Source: Gammaproteobacteria bacterium (GTDB taxonomy: Bacteria > Pseudomonadota > Gammaproteobacteria > Chromatiales > Sedimenticolaceae). From it: a stretch of 8,901 bases of DNA. Both the position numbers and the translations under genes were made by a program. The notes beneath the pieces were generated by a model, which made no database searches, was not told the DNA's origin, and saw nothing but the letters and a program-made list of their open reading frames with translations. Below, piece after piece: positions 1 through 5,665 of the stretch. The stretch spans positions 1 to 8,901 of the forward strand of contig JAGRHE010000113.1 in NCBI GenBank assembly GCA_020445165.1. The letters are read 5' to 3'. Each line of letters begins with the position of its first letter. The first letter of the stretch is position 1.

Positions 1-1
1 A

Positions 2-292
2 AACGGTGCCGCGGTCGCTGCCGCCACCGCCAGCTTCCTCGCCGACGTGCGCGCCGATGAAGGACCGGAAAAGGAACGCCTGACCTTCTTCGCCCAGCAA
101 TTGCTCGGTCGCGTGGCGCGCCGGCACAGCGGGGTGGAAACCCAGGAGCAGTTCGACCTGTGGGTCGAACGCCTGGAACTCAACGACCCGGACAAGTTCC
201 TGGTACGTCTGCGCAACGTGGTCGACGTGCTGGTCCAGGACCAGTGGTGGTTCGACCGCGACGCACTGCAGGCACAGATCCCGGCCAACTGA
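2..292 (+). CDS. C-terminal end of an unidentified protein (5' truncated)
   Basis: The reading frame is open from base 2 to a TGA at 290-292, giving 96 residues of a protein that starts left of the window. A GTG at 47 could start a shorter product, but the frame continues upstream with coding-like codon use (an Ala-rich stretch, then FLADVRADE), so I treat it as the end of a longer gene. The visible part is charged and probably helical (motifs FFAQQLLGRVARRHSG and LRNVVDVLVQDQWWFDRDAL), with no membrane segment and no catalytic motif I can name. It lies 38 bp upstream of the Cas6-like gene on the same strand, so the two may be co-transcribed. A short hairpin (CAGCT/AGCTG, 302-316) sits in the gap and runs into the next gene's ribosome binding site. 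I do not recognise the family. Confidence 0.7.
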   Translation, partial: NGAAVAAATASFLADVRADEGPEKERLTFFAQQLLGRVARRHSGVETQEQFDLWVERLELNDPDKFLVRLRNVVDVLVQDQWWFDRDALQAQIPAN

Positions 293-330
293 CACACCGC
301 GCAGCTGTAAAAGCTGGGAGGTAAGCAACC

Positions 331-1032
331 ATGTTCTGGCAAGACGACGACAAACCGAAAGAGTTCAAGGTACCCGACGACATCGTCGACTTGGTGTTCG
401 ACATCGATTGCCGCGAGCTGCCGGTCGACCATGCGCGCGACCTGGCCGACGCGATTCATGCGCACGTGCCTGCGATCGGCGACGATGAGCGCATCGGCGT
501 GCACAACATCCACCTGGCCGGTTCACAGAACGGCTGGGAACGTCCCGACCCGAAACTCGGCCAGCGCCTGATCCTGTCGCGCCGGACCAAGCTGACCATC
601 CGCGTACCCAGGGAGCACAGCGAACAGGTCCAGCAGGCACTGAACGGCACCGATCTGGAGATCGCCGGCTGCCGCATGGGGATCGGCAAGGCAAAACAGA
701 AGAAGCTGTCCAACCAGGGCACGATTTTCTCGCGCTACGTGGTGCTCGAAGAGGGCGAGGCAGACGACGAGAACGCATTTCTGCAGCGTATCGTCTCGCA
801 GCTGGGCGAACGCGGGATCCGCATCAAGAAGGCCCTATGCGGCAAGACCGCCGTGATCGAGGGGCCGGACGGACCGATCGAGACCCGCAGCATCATGCTC
901 GCCGACCTCAGCGCCGAGGAGTCGGTTCGGATTCAGCAGGATGGCATCGGCCCGCTACGCCACATGGGTTGCGGCATCTTCATACCGCACAAGGGCATCG
1001 AAGCGGTCAAGAAATCCGAGGACGACGCCTGA
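331..1032 (+). CDS. Cas6/Cmx6-like RAMP protein (orphan, type I-MYXAN family)
   Basis: This is a 233-residue soluble protein. The ATG at 331 follows GGGAGG (316-321) at a 9-nt spacing, so the start is well supported. From memory, the sequence matches the Cas6/Cmx6 family of type I-MYXAN CRISPR systems: an N-terminal segment VDHARDLADAI with His34 (a candidate general base, since Cas6 enzymes often use an N-terminal-half His), a central LSRRTKLTIRVP strand (residues 82-93), and a C-terminal LSAEES...GIGPLRHMGCGIFIPH block (residues 193-220) resembling the Gly-rich loop of RAMP proteins. Cas6 enzymes cut precursor CRISPR RNA at repeat hairpins. Here there is no array, cas5, cas7, cas8, cas1 or cas2 within the window; the next gene is a DsrC-fold protein. 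It may therefore be an exapted or stand-alone RNA-binding protein. The family call is fairly firm; any nuclease activity or CRISPR role is inference. Confidence 0.75.
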   Translation: MFWQDDDKPKEFKVPDDIVDLVFDIDCRELPVDHARDLADAIHAHVPAIGDDERIGVHNIHLAGSQNGWERPDPKLGQRLILSRRTKLTIRVPREHSEQVQQALNGTDLEIAGCRMGIGKAKQKKLSNQGTIFSRYVVLEEGEADDENAFLQRIVSQLGERGIRIKKALCGKTAVIEGPDGPIETRSIMLADLSAEESVRIQQDGIGPLRHMGCGIFIPHKGIEAVKKSEDDA

Positions 1033-1062
1033 CGCGCCAAAAGCCTGCCCGTACACGCAAGG

Positions 1063-1091
1063 TTTAACAAATCCTGATATTCGAATAAAAT
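1063..1091 (+). promoter_or_regulatory. Candidate sigma70 promoter for the DsrC-like gene
   Basis: A -35-like TTTAAC (1063-1068) lies 17 nt from a -10-like TAAAAT (1086-1091, five of six bases matching consensus). The region is clearly more AT-rich than its surroundings. Transcription would start near 1098 and give a leader of about 130 nt before the ATG at 1231, containing the 12-bp hairpin at 1105-1135. The -35 matches consensus at only three of six positions, so the promoter may be weak or activator-dependent. Confidence 0.5.
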
Positions 1092-1104
1092 TGCGCGCCA
1101 GATT

Positions 1105-1135
1105 TGCGCCACCGATCGTTGTCATCGGTGGCGCA
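1105..1135 (+). promoter_or_regulatory. Perfect 12-bp hairpin in the predicted leader of the DsrC-like gene
   Basis: TGCGCCACCGAT (1105-1116) is the exact reverse complement of ATCGGTGGCGCA (1124-1135), with a 7-nt loop CGTTGTC. No T-run follows on the + strand, so it is not a standard intrinsic terminator in that direction. It lies just downstream of the predicted transcription start, between the Cas6-like and DsrC-like genes. It could be an mRNA stabiliser, a processing site between cistrons, a regulator-binding site, or a structured RNA recognised by the neighbouring Cas6-like protein. The sequence supports the structure; the role is unknown. Confidence 0.6.
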
Positions 1136-1230
1136 CCCTCGCCGATTCGCCGAACGGGCGCCGCGGCCGGGAAAGACCAAAAGGGCAGAAGCCAACTCAA
1201 ACTCGTCACTATTGAAGAGGAGCAAAAAAA

Positions 1231-1575
1231 ATGGCATTGGACGTGAACGGCAAGAGCATCGAACTCGACGACAATGGCAACCTCGTCGACCCGCACGCCT
1301 GGGACGAAGATGTCGCCAAGGCACTGGCTGCCGCCGATGACACGATGGATGAACTGACGCAGGAACACATGGACGTTCTGAATTACCTGCGCGACGAGTA
1401 TTTCAACAACAATAACAACCAGCCGATGGAACGCCAGATCAACAAGGACATGGGCAAGATCTGGGGCAAGAAGATCAGCAGCAAGGACCTGTACAGGCTG
1501 TTCCCGGGCGCACCGAGCAAACAGGGCAACCGCATTGCCGGTCTGCCATACATCGCGCGCAAGGGCGGTTACTGA
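1231..1575 (+). CDS. DsrC/TusE-family protein lacking all cysteines (RspA-like)
   Basis: The product has 114 residues, the usual size of the DsrC/TusE/DsvC family. GAAGAGGAG (1214-1222) sits 8 nt before the ATG. Family hallmarks are visible: DVNGKSIELDDNGNL at the N-terminus, LTQEHMDVLNYLRDEY (residues 42-57), and the C-terminal SSKDLYRLFPGAPSKQGNRIAGLP (residues 83-106). DsrC carries two C-terminal cysteines that form a trisulfide with sulfite-derived sulfur, and TusE keeps the penultimate one. Here the first position (Cys in KQACRFAGLP of typical DsrC) is Asn100, the penultimate Cys is gone, and the tail reads YIARKGGY. The protein contains no cysteine anywhere, so persulfide transfer is excluded. 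Such homologues have been grouped in the DsrC literature as RspA, proposed to be regulatory. A run of five Asn (residues 59-63) replaces a normally mixed segment. It has its own promoter and terminator, and may also be read through from the Cas6-like gene. Confidence 0.9.
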   Translation: MALDVNGKSIELDDNGNLVDPHAWDEDVAKALAAADDTMDELTQEHMDVLNYLRDEYFNNNNNQPMERQINKDMGKIWGKKISSKDLYRLFPGAPSKQGNRIAGLPYIARKGGY

Positions 1576-1588
1576 GCAGCGACCTGGT

Positions 1589-1604
1589 GGGCCGTGCGCG
1601 GCCC
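1589..1604 (+). other. GC-rich 6-bp hairpin upstream of the terminator
   Basis: GGGCCG (1589-1594) pairs with CGGCCC (1599-1604) across a TGCG tetraloop. It lies 13 nt past the DsrC-like stop and 11 nt before the intrinsic terminator. In the transcript it would form a second 3' UTR stem, possibly aiding termination or protecting the mRNA 3' end. Confidence 0.45.
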
Positions 1605-1615
1605 GACTGGTCATC

Positions 1616-1643
1616 GAAAAAGCAGCCTGCCGGCTGCTTTTTC
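1616..1643 (+). terminator. Strong intrinsic terminator after the DsrC-like gene
   Basis: GAAAAAGCAGCC (1616-1627) and GGCTGCTTTTTC (1632-1643) form a perfect 12-bp stem with a TGCC tetraloop. The descending arm ends in a five-T tract, followed by further T-rich sequence. The upstream A-run mirrors it, so the element could also stop transcription from the opposite strand. It separates the DsrC-like gene from the permease gene at 1769. Confidence 0.9.
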
Positions 1644-1768
1644 ATTTCCTGGATCAAATAGATGCGGTTGTGAACGTGTCCTGAGCGGCGTCATCGACGG
1701 ATAATCAGGCAAGGGACCGGGAAATCCGCTGACACCGACACGAGCGGCACACGACGAGGCGCACCAGG

Positions 1769-3136
1769 ATGCCTACCCAGGCCGCAACAGAGCAACGCGC
1801 GTCATGGCCGAAACTGCTGCAGGCCAGTGCCGCCGGCGTGCTCGCGTTCGCAGCCGGCCAGGCCCTGTTCGGCAACGCCCAGGCCACATTGATCGGGATG
1901 TTGACCCTGCTGGTCGTGCTGTGGACCAACGAGGGCCTGCCGCTCGGTGCTGTATCGCTGCTGCCCCTGATCCTGTTCCCGGCGCTGGGTATCGCGGACA
2001 TGCCCGCGGTCGCCAGCAGCTATGCCAACCCGATCATCTTCCTGTTTATCGGCGGCTTCATGCTCGCGATCGCGGTCGAGACGACCGGTCTGCACAAGCA
2101 GATCGCCTACCGGATCCTGGCCGTGTTCCCGCACACGGCGCGCGGCATGATCTTCGCACTGGCCCTGGTCTCCGGGCTGCTCAGCACCTTCCTTTCCAAC
2201 ACGACCACCACCCTGTTGCTGATGCCGCTGGCGATGTTCCTGACCGATCAGCGACGGCTCAATGTCCGCTTCGCCCTTGCCATCGCCTACGGCGCCAGCA
2301 TCGGTGGCGTCATCACGCCGATCGGCACGCCGCCAAACCTGATCCTGCTCGGCTTTCTCGGCCAGCATGGCCTTGCAGCACCGACCTTCGTACAGTGGGT
2401 CGCCCTGGTATCACCGCTTGCGCTGGCAATGTTCCTTGTCATGGGAACCCTGCTGTCGTTTGGGCTGGGCGGGAACAAGGTGGATGCACCCGAAACCTCG
2501 GGCCGCCTCGATCCGGCACAACGCCGGCTGGCGCTGACGCTGCTCGCGCTGCTGGTGCTGCTGCTGGCCAACTCGCCGGTCCGCCCACTCTATCCCGGCC
2601 TCGGTCTCGACGAGCGAGCGATATTGTTGGCGTTCGGCCTCAGCACGCTGCTGCCCGGGTTCGGTGTGCTGACCTGGCAGGACTGTCGCCGCATCCCCTA
2701 CGAGATCGTGTTGCTGTTCGGCGCCGGTTTCGCGATCGCGCATGCCTTCGACACGACCGGCCTGGCCGATGCGAGCGGCAGCCTGCTGATGGCACTGACC
2801 GAACTCGACCTTTGGCTGTTGCTGCTGGCGATCGCACTGCTGGTCACCTTCGCCACCGAGATCACCTCCAACACGGCGCTGATCGCGATGATGCTACCCG
2901 TCGTATATGCACTGACCGGCAGCGGCGCCATCGACCCGATCCTGTTCTTGCTGGTAGCCACAATCTGTTCGAGTTATGCCTTCATGCTGCCGATCGCAAC
3001 ACCGCCGAATGCGATCGCCGTCGCCTCCGGCGCGGTGCGCCCGTCCGACATGCTCCGCTTCGGGCTGCTGCTGAACCTGTGCGCCAGCCTGTTGATCACG
3101 GCCTTCGCGCTCGCTTACTGGCAATACGTACTGTGA
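1769..3136 (+). CDS. SLC13/DASS-family sodium:anion symporter
   Basis: This 455-residue inner-membrane protein has about 11-12 hydrophobic segments. The divalent anion:Na+ symporter (DASS/SLC13) fold shows in its inverted repeat of substrate and sodium motifs: S143-N144-T145 with GTPPN (186-190) in the first half, and S367-N368-T369 with ATPPNA (410-415) in the second. In VcINDY-type transporters the SNT motifs bind substrate carboxylates and the flanking loops bind Na+. Members carry C4-dicarboxylates, citrate or sulfate, and the sequence alone does not settle which. The ATG at 1769 follows GAGG (1756-1759); this start keeps a short polar N-terminus before the first membrane segment. The gene overlaps the next one by 4 bp (GTGA), so the two are probably translated together. 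Confidence 0.9.
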   Translation: MPTQAATEQRASWPKLLQASAAGVLAFAAGQALFGNAQATLIGMLTLLVVLWTNEGLPLGAVSLLPLILFPALGIADMPAVASSYANPIIFLFIGGFMLAIAVETTGLHKQIAYRILAVFPHTARGMIFALALVSGLLSTFLSNTTTTLLLMPLAMFLTDQRRLNVRFALAIAYGASIGGVITPIGTPPNLILLGFLGQHGLAAPTFVQWVALVSPLALAMFLVMGTLLSFGLGGNKVDAPETSGRLDPAQRRLALTLLALLVLLLANSPVRPLYPGLGLDERAILLAFGLSTLLPGFGVLTWQDCRRIPYEIVLLFGAGFAIAHAFDTTGLADASGSLLMALTELDLWLLLLAIALLVTFATEITSNTALIAMMLPVVYALTGSGAIDPILFLLVATICSSYAFMLPIATPPNAIAVASGAVRPSDMLRFGLLLNLCASLLITAFALAYWQYVL

Positions 3137-3861
3137 ACATTAAGCTGAACGCCATGCACTGCGTCGCGCAAGCCATTGCAATTGCTGTCCGCAGCGCCTG
3201 CCTGGCCGTGACCTTGTGGCTGCTCGCTGCCGGCGCTGCAATCGCCGAAACCGCTTGTGTGGACGTCCGCATCCAGACCCATGGTGCGGGCAGCGACGAC
3301 CTGGCCCTGGTACGCACGGGTATCGAGCGGGCGGCAGCCTTTTTCGAAATGCACGAGCTGGCGCTGAGGCCCGGTATCACGCTGCACCTTCGTCCTGACG
3401 GCATTGCCAACAAGGCCAACCATATCGGTCTCTACGATGCCGCCGATGCGCGCATCGACCTGATCACCTTTTCGCGCTCCAGCGAACACGCGGCCGCCTT
3501 CCACTCCCCGATGAGTCGCTCGGTGTACGCCAGCTTCGTCACCCACGAACTGGCGCACGCACTGGCCGAACAGTATTTTTCGGACAGCGGCGGCACGCTG
3601 GTTGCGCACGAATACTTCGCCTATGTGGCGCAGCTCGCCTCGCTGCCGGCGGCCGACAGGCGGCAGATCCTGGCCAGGTACCCGATCGAGGGCTTCACGG
3701 ACATCGATGAGATCTCGCCCATGTACTACCTGCTGGACCCGTGTGCCTTCGGGGTGAAGGCCTACCTGCACTACCGGGACCTGCCAGATAAACGGGGATT
3801 CATCGCCGAACTGCTGGCCGGCGACACCGGCCTGTCGGGCGACCTGCCGGAATGGTGGTGA
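3133..3861 (+). CDS. Secreted putative zinc metallopeptidase-like protein (HExxH)
   Basis: The product has 242 residues from a GTG at 3133 that overlaps the permease stop (GTGA), which favours coupled translation. An ATG at 3154 (residue 8) is the alternative start; neither has a clear Shine-Dalgarno. An N-terminal signal peptide is visible: a hydrophobic core CLAVTLWLLAAGAA with a likely cleavage after AIA (residue 38). The mature protein carries H138-E-L-A-H142 followed by H159-E160, a spacing that fits gluzincin-type zinc peptidases (HExxH plus a downstream Glu). Two mature-region cysteines (C42 and C204) could form a disulfide in the periplasm. I cannot place it in a named peptidase family, and catalysis is unproven; some such proteins are domains of unknown function. 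Its tight link to an anion permease does not explain its role. Confidence 0.75.
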   Translation: MNIKLNAMHCVAQAIAIAVRSACLAVTLWLLAAGAAIAETACVDVRIQTHGAGSDDLALVRTGIERAAAFFEMHELALRPGITLHLRPDGIANKANHIGLYDAADARIDLITFSRSSEHAAAFHSPMSRSVYASFVTHELAHALAEQYFSDSGGTLVAHEYFAYVAQLASLPAADRRQILARYPIEGFTDIDEISPMYYLLDPCAFGVKAYLHYRDLPDKRGFIAELLAGDTGLSGDLPEWW

Positions 3862-3873
3862 CGGTAACGGCCG

Positions 3874-3890
3874 CCGGACAAGCTGTCCGG
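3874..3890. terminator. Hairpin between convergent gene ends
   Basis: CCGGACA (3874-3880) and TGTCCGG (3884-3890) form a 7-bp GC-rich stem with a 3-nt loop. It lies in the 33-bp gap between the HExxH gene and the convergent hydroxylase gene. There is no T-tract on either strand, so it is at best a weak bidirectional terminator or 3'-end stabiliser. Confidence 0.4.
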
Positions 3891-3894
3891 GGCG

Positions 3895-4566
3895 CTACAC
3901 CTCGGCCCACATGCGCAGCAGGTTGACGTAAGACCGGTCGACATTCTTGGTCACATCGCTGTCCGGATCCGACTTGAGCAGGTGCTCGCGCGACTGGTCG
4001 AGTTCGAACAGCAACTCACGCTGCGCCGCATCGCGCACGAAGCTCTGAATCCAGGTCAGGGCGACCAGGCGCTCGCCACGCGTCACTTCCGCCACGCGGT
4101 GTACGCTGGCCGACGGGTAGACCACTGCATCACCGGCACCAAGCTTGACCTGCTGCTCGCCGAACGGGGTGCGGATCACCAGTTCACCGCCATCGTAGCT
4201 CTCCGGCGGATTGAGAAAGATCGTCATCGACACGTCGCTGCGAAAACGCGGCCCCTGTCCCATGATCGGGTCGTCGACGTGGTCGCCGTAGTGCATACCC
4301 GGCTGGTAGCGGGCGAAGATGAAGTCGGCCACCTTGGCCGGCAGCACCGCACTGCGAAAGCGCGCACTGTGGCCGACGCTGGCCATGACGACCCGGTACA
4401 GGCGCTGCAACAGTTCCGGTTCGAGCGCCAACTCCTCGTTGTGCTTGACCTTGCTCGCCGCCATGCCGGCCGTGAGCCGACCATCGACGAAGCGCGCCTG
4501 CGCCAGCAGCTGGTGCAGCTTGTCGAGCTGCGCACTGTTCAACAGTTCCGGAATTTGCAGCAGCAT
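3895..4566 (-). CDS. Fe(II)/2-oxoglutarate-dependent PKHD-type hydroxylase (PiuC/YbiX family)
   Basis: The 223-residue cytoplasmic protein closely matches the length and layout of E. coli YbiX and Pseudomonas PiuC. The double-stranded beta-helix metal site is complete: H96-V-D98 (motif YGDHVDDP) and H156 (SVHRVAEV), with R166 (TRGERLVALTW) positioned to bind the 2-oxoglutarate carboxylate. DVSMTIFLNPPESYDGGEL (residues 111-129) is the typical family core. The C-terminal helical part (from FVRDAAQRELLFELD) is also family-like. The reverse-strand leader has AGGAAA about 8 nt before the ATG at 4566. Homologues often lie beside TonB-dependent siderophore receptors and respond to iron; no receptor is present here, so the link to iron uptake is inference. 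It is divergent from the gene at 4675 with 108 bp between starts. Confidence 0.93.
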   Translation of the reverse strand: MLLQIPELLNSAQLDKLHQLLAQARFVDGRLTAGMAASKVKHNEELALEPELLQRLYRVVMASVGHSARFRSAVLPAKVADFIFARYQPGMHYGDHVDDPIMGQGPRFRSDVSMTIFLNPPESYDGGELVIRTPFGEQQVKLGAGDAVVYPSASVHRVAEVTRGERLVALTWIQSFVRDAAQRELLFELDQSREHLLKSDPDSDVTKNVDRSYVNLLRMWAEV

Positions 4567-4674
4567 TCGAACGGTTTCCTGGCAGGACGAAATTCCGCGC
4601 TGGCGCGCCGGGAAAAATACCGGCCCAAGCGCTTAAAATGGGCGGCCAGAATTGCGGACGCCGGGGACAGGCAC

Positions 4675-5259
4675 ATGATACTGAAGGTAGTGATCGACGA
4701 CCAATTGCTCGAGCTCAACGTACCCGAGGATTTTCTGGACTCGGCGCAGGACTTCTTCGCCAAGATGGATGCCGACATGGACCAGGGCTGGCAGGTGAAC
4801 CGCGAGTGGGTCGAGCGACCCGATCGCATGCTGCGTGCCCAGATCGCCGCCGACAAGCTGCTGACCGCGCTCGAAAACGAAGATCACAAGCTGGGCCGCT
4901 TGATGGCCGGCTACATCGTCTCGCGCGTACCGGATGTCGACACGCTCGAACTCAACCCGGCCGGCGAAACGCGCGATCACCGCATCAACCGGGTCGATGC
5001 CCCGGCCGCCGCACCCTCGGCGGCTGGCCGGCCGCTGGCGCATGCCGGCATCCCGACAGGCCTGAGCAAGATGGAGGCGATGGCCCAGGCCGCCAAGGAT
5101 GTCAGCAAGGTGTTCAAGATGGGTCGCCAATACCGCTTCTCGGTCTACAACCACGCCACCCAGAGCTGGGAGGAATCACCGGCGATCGGTGACAAGGAGC
5201 AGGCCGAGGCGATGCGCGAGCATGCATTCAAGGCGCGCTTCGACGCGCTGTGCGGCTGA
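4675..5259 (+). CDS. Conserved-looking hypothetical protein
   Basis: The product has 194 residues. The frame is open far upstream, over the antisense of the hydroxylase gene; I chose the ATG at 4675 because upstream codons are only the mirror of that gene, a GGGGACAGG stretch precedes the ATG, and a -10-like TAAAAT lies at 4634-4639 in the divergent gap. There is no signal peptide or membrane segment. Residues 1-100 form an acidic domain starting ILKVVIDDQLLELNVPEDF, with a helical DMDQGWQVNREWVERPDRM stretch. An Ala/Pro-rich linker (about 108-121) joins it to a C-terminal piece with KVFKMGRQYRFSVYNHATQ and a charged final helix. I do not recognise the family. It is likely in one transcript with the gene at 5263. 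Confidence 0.8.
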   Translation: MILKVVIDDQLLELNVPEDFLDSAQDFFAKMDADMDQGWQVNREWVERPDRMLRAQIAADKLLTALENEDHKLGRLMAGYIVSRVPDVDTLELNPAGETRDHRINRVDAPAAAPSAAGRPLAHAGIPTGLSKMEAMAQAAKDVSKVFKMGRQYRFSVYNHATQSWEESPAIGDKEQAEAMREHAFKARFDALCG

Positions 5260-5262
5260 GCC

Positions 5263-5619
5263 TTGGCCGCGATCGACAGCGTCAGCGCCCCGCTGGTCCT
5301 GCGCCACGCCGACGGCACGGAACAGCTGGTTGCGGCCTGTTTTCCGCATCCTCTGGGACTGCTCTACCTCGATCTTTACTGGCATCATTCGCAACCGGGC
5401 AAAGCCGCGCACCTGGTACGTGGTCAGCTCAGCGGCGAAGGTCCCTGGCGATGCGGCGACGCCCGCCTGCGCGTGCTCGGCTGCCACAACACCGACCCGC
5501 ACCTGCAGTCGGCATTCAGCGATTGGCAGCAGTACCTGCTCGATCACCCCGATGAGTATCCGCCGCGCGCGCAGATCGTGGAGATCGCGCGCCGGCTCGG
5601 CGCACAACCCGGCGACTGA
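5263..5619 (+). CDS. Small hypothetical protein with a TTG start
   Basis: The product has 118 residues. The frame opens after the TGA at 5257-5259 that ends the previous gene and is the same frame; TTG at 5263 is the first plausible start, one codon after that stop. No Shine-Dalgarno is visible, so expression probably depends on re-initiation by ribosomes finishing the upstream gene. The protein looks globular: beta-rich first half (APLVLRHADGTEQLVAACFP, LLYLDLYWHH), then an acidic/aromatic segment SDWQQYLLDHPDEYPPRAQ and a C-terminal helix IVEIARRLGAQ. It has no signal peptide or membrane segment. The family is unknown. Codon use matches its neighbours, supporting a real gene rather than a chance frame. 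Confidence 0.65.
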   Translation: MAAIDSVSAPLVLRHADGTEQLVAACFPHPLGLLYLDLYWHHSQPGKAAHLVRGQLSGEGPWRCGDARLRVLGCHNTDPHLQSAFSDWQQYLLDHPDEYPPRAQIVEIARRLGAQPGD

Positions 5620-5621
5620 CG

Positions 5622-5661
5622 CTGTCGCAAAGATGACACATGGCTGTCATCACGCGGTCGC
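5622..5661 (+). promoter_or_regulatory. 11-nt-phased CTGTCAT-like motifs (possible Pho-box-like operator)
   Basis: CTGTCGC (5622-5628), CTGTCAT (5644-5650) and CGGTCGC (5655-5661) lie in one 11-nt register, and the intervening register position (5633-5639) holds ATGACAC, which overlaps the complement of the motif. PhoB boxes consist of 11-nt units with a CTGTCAT-like heptamer. The middle heptamer is perfect; the flanking ones match at five and four of seven positions. The array ends 4 nt before the ATG at 5666 but 25 nt before the in-frame ATG at 5687, which would leave just enough room for a promoter. This is suggestive only. Confidence 0.3.
5632..5651. repeat. 7-bp perfect inverted repeat upstream of the glycosyltransferase gene
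   Basis: GATGACA (5632-5638) and TGTCATC (5645-5651) are perfect inverted repeats with a 6-nt spacer CATGGC. The site lies 12 nt past the stop of the upstream gene and 14 nt before the ATG at 5666. With no T-run after it, it looks more like a dimeric-regulator operator or a leader hairpin than a terminator. Confidence 0.5.
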
Positions 5662-5665
5662 CTGA

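Noticed and set aside
1105..1135. Hairpin as a CRISPR repeat
   Set aside because: It occurs only once; no second copy or spacer-like periodicity is visible in the window, so there is no array.
955..1614. A 219-codon minus-strand frame across the intergenic region and DsrC-like gene
   Set aside because: It crosses a promoter, a hairpin and a clear DsrC-family gene on the other strand, and its translation shows no family features.
1698..1705. GATAAT as a -10 box for the permease gene
   Set aside because: No acceptable -35 hexamer lies at 15-19 nt; the nearest, TTGTGA, is 26 nt away.
1804..3132. Long + strand frame overlapping the permease gene
   Set aside because: It is an Arg/Pro-rich shadow of the permease frame; only its last part, from 3133, is a real gene with a signal peptide and HExxH motif.
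3982..4674. Upstream extension of the 4675 gene frame
   Set aside because: It runs antisense to the PiuC/YbiX-type gene, whose metal-binding residues are all present. The ATG at 4675 follows the divergent promoter gap.
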